Origin: Bathymodiolus brooksi
Taxonomy: Eukaryota; Mollusca; Bivalvia; Mytilida; Modiolidae
NCBI GenBank assembly: GCA_963680875.1
Contig: OY804575.1
Coordinates: forward strand, 103,037,505-103,101,504
Length of the DNA: 64,000 nt
Reading direction: 5' to 3'
In this document: positions 21,465 to 31,879 of the stretch, piece after piece
Layout of the letters: each line of letters opens with the position of its first letter
Position numbering within the stretch: the stretch's first letter is position 1
Position numbers and translations under genes: made by a program
The notes under the pieces: generated by a model
Databases searched by the model: none
What the model was told of the DNA's origin: nothing
The model's input: only the letters and a program-made list of their open reading frames with translations

Positions 21465-21585
21465 TAATGTTGTATCTAGTACACCTCATCATGAACGGGA
21501 TTCGAACTCACACCTTTAGTGGTGATATGCACTGACTGCAGAAATAGTTGTAAATCCAACTATCATACTGTCGACAGCCCTACAA
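21465..21585 (-). mobile_element. SINE head fragment
   Basis: Minus strand contains the tRNA-like region with B box GTGTGAGTTCGAATCCCG. The plus strand reads GTTGTATCTAGTACACCTCA ... AGTTGTAAATCCAACTATCA, matching the head of the SINE at 23105-23352. Next to it (21270-21430) is a patch rich in CGTAAGT/ACTTACG words like the ends of the element at 39153-40811. Confidence 0.7.
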
Positions 21586-21971
21586 GGATATTAGGAAATG
21601 GTTGTATTTAAATTATAACATTAAAGAATAGGAACGCTAACACACTGTTTGTTTTATTTTATTTTTTCATGATAATTCTAAATTAAAAATAAACTACAAA
21701 TTAATTTGCAGTCATTCGATGTTCCATCTGATATTTGTGTTTATGAAGATACGATAAACAATAAACATAAAATTTTCGAAAAAAAAATGCTATCATAATT
21801 ACCTATTATATAAAAGTATTTAAAATATATACTAGTATTTCCTCGAAAATAAATGTTTTGTATAATTGTAAAACCAAGTTCGTGTTTCAATCAAATTCAT
21901 TTGATGAAATTTAATGTAGACTATCAAGTCCGGTTGTTCCATTTCATAAGTGACCTCAGCCATAGATTGCT

Positions 21972-22038
21972 TTAGTCGGTATAATCCTCGCGTGAAGGTT
22001 GTACATTTATTACTGCTCGCTTATGTTTCTTCTTAAAC
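21972..22038 (-). CDS. Terminal exon of the TSP1 receptor: short basic tail
   Basis: The acceptor TATATTGCAG lies above 22038. One base completes Arg from the TM exon, then FKKKHKRAVINVQPSREDYTD and TAA at 21974-21972. The tail is basic next to the membrane and ends with an acidic patch around one Tyr (EDYTD). It is the last exon of the seven-exon gene whose first exon is 38530-38908; the total coding length of 705 nt is divisible by three. No poly(A) signal lies very close; AATAAA-like sequence on the minus strand occurs about 300 bp on, near 21655. Confidence 0.65.
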
Positions 22039-22439
22039 CTGCAATATAATAAAATATAACTATAAAATGATCTAGTCTCATTGTATTGCTCCCCTTTAAA
22101 CACACCGCCTGTACCCACAGGTTATAGAAATAGGACACATTTTTTCGCTGCTGGGTACTCATTCGAAAGGGGTGTACCCTAGTTATGCAGGTCGTAAATG
22201 AGAATCAATTGTTTGATGAATTCAAATAAGACCACATACATTTGTACATCATCTCCTTATGAATATCTGATGGTGGTCTTTTGAAAGGAAAATTATTCAT
22301 AATTTATCACCTTTTTCCAGTGGAAATCTAAACATTCGTCAATAGACTTAATTTAATGCCAATGTTGACCTTCATGATCTTTTGGTTTTTTGTTTAGTAA
22401 ATTTGTTCTCATCATGAATAAAGATGAAATACTGCTCCC

Positions 22440-22510
22440 TTGGTCATTGTATTGTCTATCTTTCTTCGATTTATGGCTTCTGATTACCCTTTTCATATAT
22501 TCAAGCTTCT
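22440..22510 (+). mobile_element. Penelope-like 3' end fragment
   Basis: Short remnant TTCGATTTATGGCTTCTGAT then TACCCTTTTCATATATTCAA, the terminal motif of the family described at 41930-43065. Confidence 0.6.
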
Positions 22511-22555
22511 TTTAGTGTGTGTACTTCCAAATCTAAAAAATCCCCATTACCATAC

Positions 22556-22643
22556 CTTCTAAACAAGGTCCAAGCTAAAACACAACCAGTAACAACACCA
22601 AGTATTACTCCTACACAAATAACAGGAATTTTCCAATTATTCT
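22556..22643 (-). CDS. Transmembrane exon of the TSP1 receptor
   Basis: The acceptor CTTCTTTCAG lies above 22643 and the donor AAG|GTATGG is at 22555. The two leading bases complete Glu with the G of the preceding stalk exon. The exon reads NNWKIPVICVGVILGVV, TGCVLAWTLFR: one hydrophobic segment of about 21 residues with Gly spacing, ending in a basic stop-transfer Arg pair. It ends in phase 2, which fits both the tail exon at 21972-22038 and the 29-nt exon at 20898-20926, so alternative tails are possible. Confidence 0.75.
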
Positions 22644-23104
22644 CTGAAAGAAGAATTGTATTTTGAATATTAATAAATTAAATCTTAATTAAGATAAGAA
22701 GTTTGTGCGGGAGGGAGGGGGGGGGGGAGGGTTGTCGGTTTTTTTGTCTACCAATCTAATATATATAGCACCTAACAACACCCTACATCAGGTCATGTCA
22801 GGAAACACGTGACATGTTACAGGATGTTGTTCGTGTTAGTAGGCCGCCGAATAAAAATAAAGATCACTTTATGAACATGAACAATCGACAATAAAAAGTC
22901 ACATGCATATCTTCAATAAATTCCTGACAACTGTGTATATAGGTTGTATTCTGTAAGAAGCACAGTCTATTGAAAATGCTAAGAAATGGCGATGTTGAAA
23001 GAGTCATAATGTCTATAAGATTTTGATTATCGTTAATAAATAATCACAATGTGTATACAATGTAGGTTTGATATCAGTTGGTTGTAAATTGTAATAGATA
23101 GTTT

Positions 23105-23352
23105 GGTTTATGGTGTTTAACGCCACGTTCAACACTTTTTCAGCTATATCGTGGCGGTCAGTTTTATTGGTGGAGCAAACCGGAGTATCCGCAGAAAACC
23201 ACCGACATGTCGCAGGTCACTAACAAATTTTATCACATAATGTTGTATCGAATACACCTCGCCATGACCGAGGTTCAAACTCACAACTTTAGTGGTGATA
23301 TGCACTGATTGCACAGGTAGTTGTAAATCCAACTACCATACGATCACGACCA
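23105..23352 (-). mobile_element. tRNA-derived SINE, near full length
   Basis: Minus strand shows a head with B-box-like GAGTTTGAACCTCGG, the GGTGTATTCGATACAACATT block, GGTTTGCTCCACCAATAAAA and the tail GGCGTTAAACACCATAAACC. It lies in the long intron upstream of the TM exon. Confidence 0.85.
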
Positions 23353-23384
23353 CGAAGAAGTTGATTACATAACGTTTGTACCAT

Positions 23385-24448
23385 TTATAGTCCGTTTGAC
23401 TTCTATAAATCTTCAGAAAAAAATTCTTAAAAATCCAGATTTCAAATCTATTTTTTTTCTAGATGTTGATTAATATATGATATATACGAACTCTGACAAT
23501 TAATTTCAAAATTTTTGGTCCATTATTTAAAAAGTTACCAATTAGGTCTCTATGTTAATTATATTTTCTAAAGTGTAGAAATATGGATGGAGTGAGAACA
23601 AATAATGTAAGAGCCCAACCATCAAAACAAAATAACAGACATGTGCTTTCAATGTATATTTCACAATAATACCCCCAGCAAAGCTATTGTAAATGCGGCC
23701 TCTAATATCACTTACAGACCGCTAATAGAGGCCGATGATACAGGCCGCTGTACTCTAATAATTTGACCCATTTTTGGCACAAGGTTAATATCGTTAAAAT
23801 GGGGAAATTATTTAAACTCGTTCTCAAACAAAACAGTTACAATTTCCCTGAATCGTCATAAAAAAATGGATTAAATGTCATACCATTTGGGTTTTTTTCA
23901 ACAACACTATTATTGTACAAGTAAGATACATTATTATTGAAACAAAAGAAGTTGTCCGTATTGGATATAACGGGTTTCTTTTTCCGCATTCGTACTCAGA
24001 CTACGCACCTCGGCCTTCACCTGAGTACTCATGCGGAAAAAGAAACCCGTTATATCCAATACGGGCCGCTTCTTTTGTTTCAATAGTACTGTATCTTATA
24101 TTTGTACCCTGTGACATAGGACATTTAAATATTAAAAGGCTACTCATTAACTGACCATTAAGGTGATAGTCAATTGTTGATGTCCTTTAATATTTCAATG
24201 TCCTATGTCACATGGTACAGTCTGTTATTTGTACTCACTCCATCCAGATTTCTACACTTTTGAAAATATATTTAACATAGAGACCTAATGGGTAACTTTT
24301 TTAATAATGGACCAAAAATTTTGAAATTAATTGTCAGAGTTCGTATATATCATATATTAATCAACATCTAGAAAAACAATTGTTGATTTGAAAACTGGAT
24401 TTTTAAGAATTTTTTTCTGAAGATTTATTGAAGTCAAACGGACTATAC
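23385..24448. mobile_element. Large foldback with nested hairpins
   Basis: The outer arms (23385-23605 and 24245-24448) are inverse copies: the left begins AGTCCGTTTGACTTCTATAA and the right ends with its complement near GAAGTCAAACGGACTATA. Inside are two more hairpins. One is at 23928-24105, with TTGGATATAACGGGTTTCTT in both arms. The other is at 24112-24230, with GTGACATAGGACATTTAAAT-like arms and the loop core TTAACTGACCATTAA, also found in the foldback at 2641-2908. There is no coding sequence. Confidence 0.85.
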
Positions 24449-25230
24449 TGACAACGCTGTTGAAATATCGATAATTTCAAATGGTCTGAAATTCTGTAAA
24501 AGTTTATTCACATGAATATCTTTGACGCGGAACAATATATTTTTAATATCTAAAAATAACACAACATATTTACACATAAACAAAAACAATGCCATATTTA
24601 CTGTTAAAGTTTCTTTTCATGTGCGTAAAGCTTACAAACAATTATAAGACATATTTCACCGCGCACGCTGATATCAGTACTGTGTCTTCGAAAACAGTTA
24701 CGGTACATAGCGTTCATTACAGGATGTCTCGCATATCGTCAGATTGTAAACTGTCAGAAGACTGCAAATATAAATATCTTCGGGACGTTCTTGCGCCTTT
24801 TATTTGGGGAAGGAAGGAAAGTATGAGGGGATGAACATTCATGGATTAGACTGCTCTTATATTTACTTTTGTCAAAGGGGTGTATGAGAACTTTGTCATC
24901 ACTACTACCCATAAAGACCACCAATGACTGTCATACGCGATCAGTGATTCACTCTAGTTACAAATTTTAAATATCAAAAATTAAAAACTTTTTGAGGATC
25001 ATTTCCTCGAATTGTCACTTTTAGTAATAAAAAAGTGACATTTAAACTTTGTATTCCTTATCGGTTTTAATATACAATTTAATTGGTCTATGAATTATGA
25101 ATATTTTGTTTTGAGCGCGAAATTGTGAATTGTATAGTGTCAGGGCACATACGTGACACTTTGCCTCGAAAAGATGATAATATATTTAATTTTTCAGTCA
25201 AACCTGCTTTAGTGACCACCTCTATTTATA

Positions 25231-25367
25231 TAATAATGTTGTGTTAGCAATGACTATGCCAATATAGTGGTCAGGGTTGAAGACATAGTACACGACCCGA
25301 AGGTGAGTGTACTATATATTCAACCTGACCACTATATGGCATAGTCATTGCTAACACAACATTATTA
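25231..25367. repeat. Hairpin (inverted repeat)
   Basis: The left arm TAATAATGTTGTGTTAGCAA ... ATAGTGGTCAGG is matched inversely at 25320-25367, with a loop of about 40 bp. It lies next to a GACCACCTCTATT motif that recurs near 29590 and 62230, so it may be part of that dispersed family. Confidence 0.75.
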
Positions 25368-25451
25368 TTATTATTATGCTGACTGTTATATGTAGACAAA
25401 ATATACTGAGAACTAATACAATAAAGGAGGTCCTGATATTGGTGACTAATA

Positions 25452-28003
25452 TACTGTAAACCAACTTTTTTTTCTCGTGCTATAAACCTTCGCGACTTTC
25501 GCGATAGAGTACACAATCGCGAAAGTTAATATCCGCGAACAAGTTGGTCTAAAGTGTATAAAAAACAAGAACATATATAGCCTATAGCTAGCAAACACCA
25601 TATAGCGTAATGTATTTTCTGGTATAGATCGATATCCGTTAGACAACACAAAGTCATGTATACGTAGTTAAATTTGGGGGGGAGGGGGTCATGTAAATTA
25701 ACATAATTAATTTTCAAAAGAACTTTATTTGTAAGATACTGACAATTAATTTAATGCAGAGTACTAGTAAGTGTTATATTTCCCTGATAAAGAAGTTGGG
25801 GTGGAAAGAGATCGCCGCTCATTGTACAAGATAAAAGTGCTGTTATTTGTTTCTTATCTTCTAATCCAGTAATTTCTACCAGTTTTGCACCTGGAAATAT
25901 TATATTACAACTATTTAGTATAGGATTACATATTTATTCTTGGTAATAATATTATTTTTTTGCATTAAAATTTATAAAGTTACGTGTTGGCAAATATAAT
26001 TATAAGTAAAGAAAGTTATCGAAATGGTGCAAATGGTGTCTTCAACCTATGCCAACATTTTGAAATATCATATTCAAGGTATGCCAACAAACATTATATT
26101 ACAAGTGTTTATATAGCAATTAATGACATTTACAGGTAAGTAAATTTGGAAATGCAGGTCTCAAAAGTGAAATTAATTATTTAAAAAAAAACAAAGCAAA
26201 ACAAAAAACAATCTAAAAATATAAGAATAAGTCTGGCAAAATTTAATAACTTGAAAAAAAAATAATTAAACTTTTGTAAAAATTTATATATAAAATAAAA
26301 ATCTGGTAAAATTACACAAAAATCTGTAAATAAAAAAGATGAAAATATAATTTTTTTTAATAATTTAAATAAACAATTATTAAAAAAACAAATACAAAAA
26401 ACAATCTAAAGATATAAGAATAAGTCTGTTAAAATTTAATAATTTGAAAAAATAATATTTAAACTTTTGTAAAAAAATTATATATAAAATAAAAATCTGG
26501 TAAAATTACACAAAAATCTGTAAATAAAAAAGATGAAAATATAAAATTTTGGAATAATTGAAATAAACAATCTTTCTAAAACGTATGAATTTAAAATATT
26601 ATATGATACTCATGCAATTAAGCAATTTTCTTAAAATCTAAATTCAAAAGTTTTTAATAATATTTATTTATAAATTCAGAATTATCATACTTTCTATGAT
26701 TTCGAAATCGAACATTCTTATCCAAAATCTAAGACAATTGTATTTTTAGCAATTTGTAATGTGATTGTGTATACTGATTGTTTTTGGTTATTTTGATAAA
26801 GTATGATTAAAAAAATATCTGTGCCTATAATATTTAAGTTTATCGTTAAAGGATAAACGGATTTAATAAAAGTGAACTTAGTCTTAACTTAAGTTTTAGA
26901 ATTTTGGAAATCCGAAAACCGGATTGTCTCCTGATCGCGAACGTCATTTATACAATCTGCGACGTCACACATTCCCAGCATCCAATTTTCGACAACAGGC
27001 ACATCTTTAGATTTTATCTTTAATTTATTTTCATGAAGTATGATAAAAAAAAATATCTGTGCTTGTAATCTCCTAATTTATTTTCATGATGTATGATATA
27101 AAAATATATATGTTTATAATATCCTATTTTATTTTCATAATGATTGATGTTAAAATATATGTGCTTATAATAATATCCTAATTATTTTTATATAAAGTTT
27201 GATATTAAATATATGTGCTGATATACTGATTTTTTGTTTGTTATTTCCATAAAATATTATTTTAAATACTTACTTTCTACTTACTATTCATTAAAAATTA
27301 ATTGTGGACTTGGAGTACATTGACATCTCCCCCGATTTTACACTAACCGATTTTATATAACAATTAACCTATTCAACCTATGCCAACAATCTTTCTTACC
27401 TTTTTATATATATTTTTTAAAATGTTGGCATAGGTTGAATGAACCATCGAAATGTGTTCAAAACAGGTTTTATAATTATACATGTATATTGTAGTATAAA
27501 GTGCCGTGAGCATAATGTTGACAGGTAATTAAAAGCGTTTGATTGTAATAATCAGCTGGGATTATAAAATCAATGATTGCTGTCACCTATAAGTACGTTG
27601 ATAATTGAAACTATTAATCAACAGGGATAATCCAATAATCATTGGAAAAACAAACGAGATCAACTACAACATTATGACATCTTTAGATTTTATCAACCAT
27701 TTTGAAGAGACATTTTGAACACTGAACGCCTGTTTTGTTTATTCTAATAAATTTACATTGGGACTAATAAAAAGTGTTCACGAAATCAATGGGGTATGTC
27801 AATCGAACGATCAATAATATATTACGAAAGACAACTCTTGTTATAAAAAAACAACCGATGTCGGCGGAGATGTAGACCAAAGTCATACCGCGAAAAATTT
27901 GAATTTTAGCATTTTGGTTATCGCGAAATTAAATCTCCGCGAAACTATCTTGAAGCAGAAAAAAGACAAATATAATAGCGCGAAAATAAGTTGGTTTACA
28001 GTA
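25452..28003. mobile_element. Region bounded by TACTGTAAACCAACTT inverted ends
   Basis: The left end is TACTGTAAACCAACTT (25452) and the right end is its complement AAGTTGGTTTACAGTA (27988-28003). Both ends are followed inside by words with CGCGAAA/TTCGCG, as in a bivalve element type with these termini. The interior is very AT-rich and has no transposase, and it contains another inverted-repeat region (26041-27439). These could be two independent half-elements instead of one insertion. Confidence 0.5.
26041..27439. mobile_element. AT-rich region bounded by TTCAACCTATGCCAACATTTT inverted ends
   Basis: The left end TTCAACCTATGCCAACATTT is matched in inverse at 27419-27439; a second left-type copy at 27371 also forms a short hairpin with the right end. 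Inside are two tandem AT-rich units of about 195 bp (26190-26550, sharing AAATAAAAATCTGGTAAAAT) and about four degenerate units of 50-60 bp (27000-27220, TAATTTATTTTCATGATGTA). No coding potential. Confidence 0.5.
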
Positions 28004-28280
28004 TTTGATCGGATAGTCTTGAAAGTGTGAGAATATTCTTTGTTTCATTTAAGGCTTTAAAAATATAAAGATTTTTGAAGTTTGAAATTTAATTAACAAC
28101 AATAACAAGTATTGAAAAAACAGTAACATGAATAATAGACGACTATGATAAATTGACAGATTGGATCCGCCCCCTTGCACGTGGACTAGCTATATATAGC
28201 TTGACAGACAGCTGAAAACCCAACCTTCCCCGCGTGAAACTGGCATAGTAGATGTACTATTTTCGCATAGTATATCAACG

Positions 28281-28360
28281 CTATATAATTCTTTGTGATA
28301 TATGCCAAAATATCGTATGAACTTATATTACAGAAGAAATTTACAGAAAGCATAATAATT
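28281..28360 (+). repeat. 80-bp direct repeat, left copy
   Basis: CTATATAATTCTTTGTGATA ... AAATTTACAGAAAGCATAAT; repeated at 29445-29524 with one substitution. The two copies bracket the tandem units at 28371-29135. Confidence 0.85.
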
Positions 28361-28370
28361 ATACAATAAT

Positions 28371-29135
28371 ATGAGACAGGCAACCTGTTTGAAAGACGAA
28401 GTCCTAAAATTTCAATAATACGATGATCCGTACACGTTATTATCTTTTATTTTGAATGAATTTTGTAGCCGATTTGTTATGGCTGTTCCGTTCATTTACC
28501 TACGCCGCTTTTCCGTCGAGAGTTTCGTAGAAAGATATTTTTTTATTAGAATTTTATTTCAAGTTTATTTCGATTTTGCATAGAGTAAATAATTAAAGAA
28601 TTGGGAATTTTTCATTGAAATAAATTTCTTTTGCGTTTCTAAATATCAATTGATCTATTTGTTTAAACTTCCGGTGAACAGATACATGGCTATCAATATA
28701 GAAAGGAGGAAAAATCGGACAGCCTACCGTTAAAAGGACGACTTCGTCCTTTAATATGAGACAGGCAACCTGTTTGAAGGACGAAGTCCTAAAATTTCAA
28801 TAATACGATGATCTGTACAAGTTATTATCTTTTATTTTGAATGAATTTTGTAGCCGATTTGTTATGGCTGTTCTGTTCATTTTACCTACTGTACACCGCT
28901 CTTCGGTCGGGAGTTTCGTAGAAAGATATTTTTTTATTAGAATTTTATTTCAAGTTTATTTCGATTTTGCATAGAGTAAATAATTAAAGAATTGGGAATT
29001 TTTCATTGAAATATATTTCTTTTGCGTTTCTAAATTATCAATTGATCTATTTTTAAACTTCCGGTGAACAGATATTTGGCTATCAATATAGAAGGAAAAA
29101 TCGGACAGCCTACCGTTATAAGGACTTCGTCCTTT
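28371..29135 (+). repeat. Two tandem 385-bp units with GGACGAAGTCC-type ends
   Basis: Both units begin ATGAGACAGGCAACCTGTTT and carry GACGAAGTCCTAAAATTTCA near the start and GGACTTCGTCCTTTA at the end, which are inverse of each other. They differ by a few substitutions and a small indel. This looks like two head-to-tail copies of one inverted-repeat element. Confidence 0.8.
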
Positions 29136-29444
29136 ATTATTGTTATTAGGTCTATTACTCTGAATGTCTTTGGTGAATTAAACAAATAAAATTTGTCTAA
29201 AATGTATTGATAGTATAAAGATTGGCAAATAATATTCATTTAAATTCAAGAAAAATTTAATTTCAACAATAACAATGAACTGTCAAATATTTAATTCCCA
29301 ATCCTGGAACTGGCTATTGTTTTGACAGACGACAGCATCAACGTTAAAGAAAAACGTATAATACATTGTAAATTGCACTGTTAAAAGCGCTCAGGTGATC
29401 CCGTTTAGACACCGCCTATTTAAATGACGTAACATTGTTCTAAG

Positions 29445-29524
29445 CTATATAATTCTTTGTGATATATGCCAAAATATCGTATGAACTTATATTGCAGAAG
29501 AAATTTACAGAAAGCATAATAATA
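29445..29524 (+). repeat. 80-bp direct repeat, right copy
   Basis: Second copy of 28281-28360. Both flank the 385-bp tandem units, so the block may have arisen by duplication of one host sequence around an insertion. Confidence 0.85.
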
Positions 29525-29685
29525 AGCAATATGTGACCTTAATTTTTATTTTCTTCACAGTCCATTTCATATCAATTAAACATGTATTAAGCGACCACCT
29601 GCCTTATGTGACCATATTTCACTGTTCCTTTGGAAGGTCACACACAAGACAGATTTGAATGTATATTTAATCGTTATATTCTCAC

Positions 29686-29712
29686 CTTGTGTTGGCCCTC
29701 TTGACACCCTTC
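29686..29712 (-). CDS. Stalk exon 4 of the TSP1 receptor (27 nt)
   Basis: The acceptor is an A-run complement ending TTTTTTTCAG above 29712 and the donor is AAG|GTGAGA at 29685. The phase is 1-1: two bases, eight codons (Arg-Val-Ser-Arg-Gly-Pro-Thr-Gln), one base. The ending PTQ-G repeats the PSTQ-G ending of the two larger stalk exons. It is a membrane-proximal linker and joins the TM exon at a Glu codon. Confidence 0.55.
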
Positions 29713-29992
29713 CTGAAAAAAAAAGGAGATTAAATATAATATTCATTGTGACAGGACGTATGACTCTTATTGATTTTATAATAATTGATTTAACTGAAAA
29801 ATATTTTTATTGTTGATAGACAATTTTAATGTGGACACAATTTATCTCAATATATATTTACAGTACTCGACTACCGTAATTTACATATATATAGTAAAAA
29901 TAACAAAAGGAAATTTTTTTAAACTAAACAAGTGTGGACACAGAAATGTGCTGTCCAAAAGGCAAGTGTGGATGTCAATATTATACAATTAT

Positions 29993-30120
29993 GGCCCTCG
30001 GAAGAGGTGAATATCCAAAATTGTCAACCCCACTAGGGTTATTTCCCCGAGGGCTTTAGCCCGACTGAAATAACCTTAGTGGGGTTGACAATTTTGAATA
30101 TTCACCGATTCAGAGGACCG
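29993..30120. repeat. Hairpin (inverted repeat)
   Basis: The arms are GGCCCTCGGAAGAGGTGAAT ... TTGTCAACCCCACTAGGGTT and their near-perfect complement, with the loop around CCCGAGGGCTTTAGCCCG (itself a small hairpin). It has the size of a small foldback. Confidence 0.75.
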
Positions 30121-31289
30121 TAACTGTTTTATTATACCGAACAAACAGTTGAAATATACTGTTTAATATTTGAATTGTTAAAGTATTATTCCATTAGAGT
30201 TATTCACTGGACGTTGTAATTTTCGAGGGTTATTACACCGTTGAATAATAGGGTTATTCAATGGACGTGTGTAATTCTTGAGGTTATTCACCGTTGGCAG
30301 CGATTAGAAGCAAAAATATCCAGATTATTTTATGTCATGTGATTATCTTTTAACCAATAGAATTGATTTTTTATTATGTGAGGTATAATAATTCATATTA
30401 TTAACATTAAAAAAAAAAAAAAATCATGGACACAGGGGTCCTGAATTTTTTTAATAAAAAACTAATCCTGGATTATTATTTTTGCTTAAAGTCCGGTCCT
30501 GTGTTTTTATTTCAAATTTTCATCATAGCCCCCTCCCCCTCCCAAGGGATATAAAATTGTATCATTAATAATAAATTAATAAATAATAAATTCAGATTTT
30601 CTATTTAAAATAAATCTCATTTACAAAACCACTGCTATTTGTTCAATTTTTAACGCTGATTTAAGCTTTAGTCGCAACAACTTTTTATTGTTCTATTGAA
30701 ACTGTCGAAACATAACATTTATTTAACTGTAAAACTCACAAATAAAATTCACCCCCCCCCCCTTTTTTTCTTGTTTAAATCAATGATCAACAATATTCCA
30801 GAATCAAACAAATGAATAAATATAACATAGATTTCTTTTACATGCATCTTTTTACCATGCGGAGTCAGTGTGTTTTAAATCGGTCATCCAATCAGGACGC
30901 TCATTATTCTTGTCCAAGATAAGAAATACATCGCTAAAATTACCTGTGGGTGTGTCCCCACTTCAACTCGTAAATTTACATAGAAATCGGAGATATTTCG
31001 TCATAAAACTTCACACATGGTTTTGTCTATCATATTTCTTGAAGACAAACATAAAATTTTATTGCATTTATCAATATTTTATGAGTATCAACAGTTTTTT
31101 CAACACCGTATCTATTTCTCGATACAGCCGCCCGATTACAGTGACCCGTGACCCACTTTAGCACGTTCTACCAGTTTTTTCTTAATAATGTTGTTTAATC
31201 ATAAGAATTTAGAGACAGTAAAAGAAACATAACAGAATAGAGACTGCTTACATGGAGAGTTAAATTGTTTTGTAGGCCTATAATGAAAT

Positions 31290-31500
31290 GAAAAACAAAA
31301 AATACTATAACTTCAGAACATTTCAAAAATCTAATAGAAAAAATCATAGATACAGAACCAATATCGGCACCCCTAACACACATAAACATGATCGCTCGCT
31401 TTCCTGGCTTAGTACGGACATATCAATATAAAATAAAGTGGTAAAAATAACTAGTTTTATGAGGTCAAAACATCGCCCCTTAGTGAAATGATGGTGTTAT
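31290..31500 (-). repeat. Dispersed repeat R3, copy a
   Basis: Aligns with 47952-48119, 59700-59880 and (inverse) 15955-16180: words AACACACATAAACATGATCG, CTCGCTTTCCTGG, ATCAATATAAAATAAAGTGG. The interval 30121-31290 otherwise shows only AT-rich sequence, with no gene seen. Confidence 0.6.
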
Positions 31501-31879
31501 GCAAGTTTTTCCACATGTTTATATAAAATGCCTAACCTCACATATAACTGGGCGAGCAGCGTTGTGATAAAGAACGAACACAGATTCTTAATCTTGAACT
31601 TTATACAAAGTGTTTGAAGCCAAATTTCAAAAGATATGATACATTTATTAAAAACATATCAAAATATATGATAACTTTCTTAAAAACAAATCAAAGTTCA
31701 TATTGTGAAAAATCTCAGTAGATAGAAAATAAATTGAAGTGACTGAACTATGTAATCAGTCTTATCTTGAAGACAAAAAACATTTATTGATGTTTTTCTG
31801 TTTATTTCTTATAATTTGTTTAATTAAGCTAACTTTCAAAATGCATGTATATGATCAGTTTATACAAAACAAATCAAAG

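Noticed and set aside
29993..30120. Hairpin as a transcription terminator
   Set aside because: Intrinsic terminators of this kind are bacterial; here it is one of several foldback repeats in introns.
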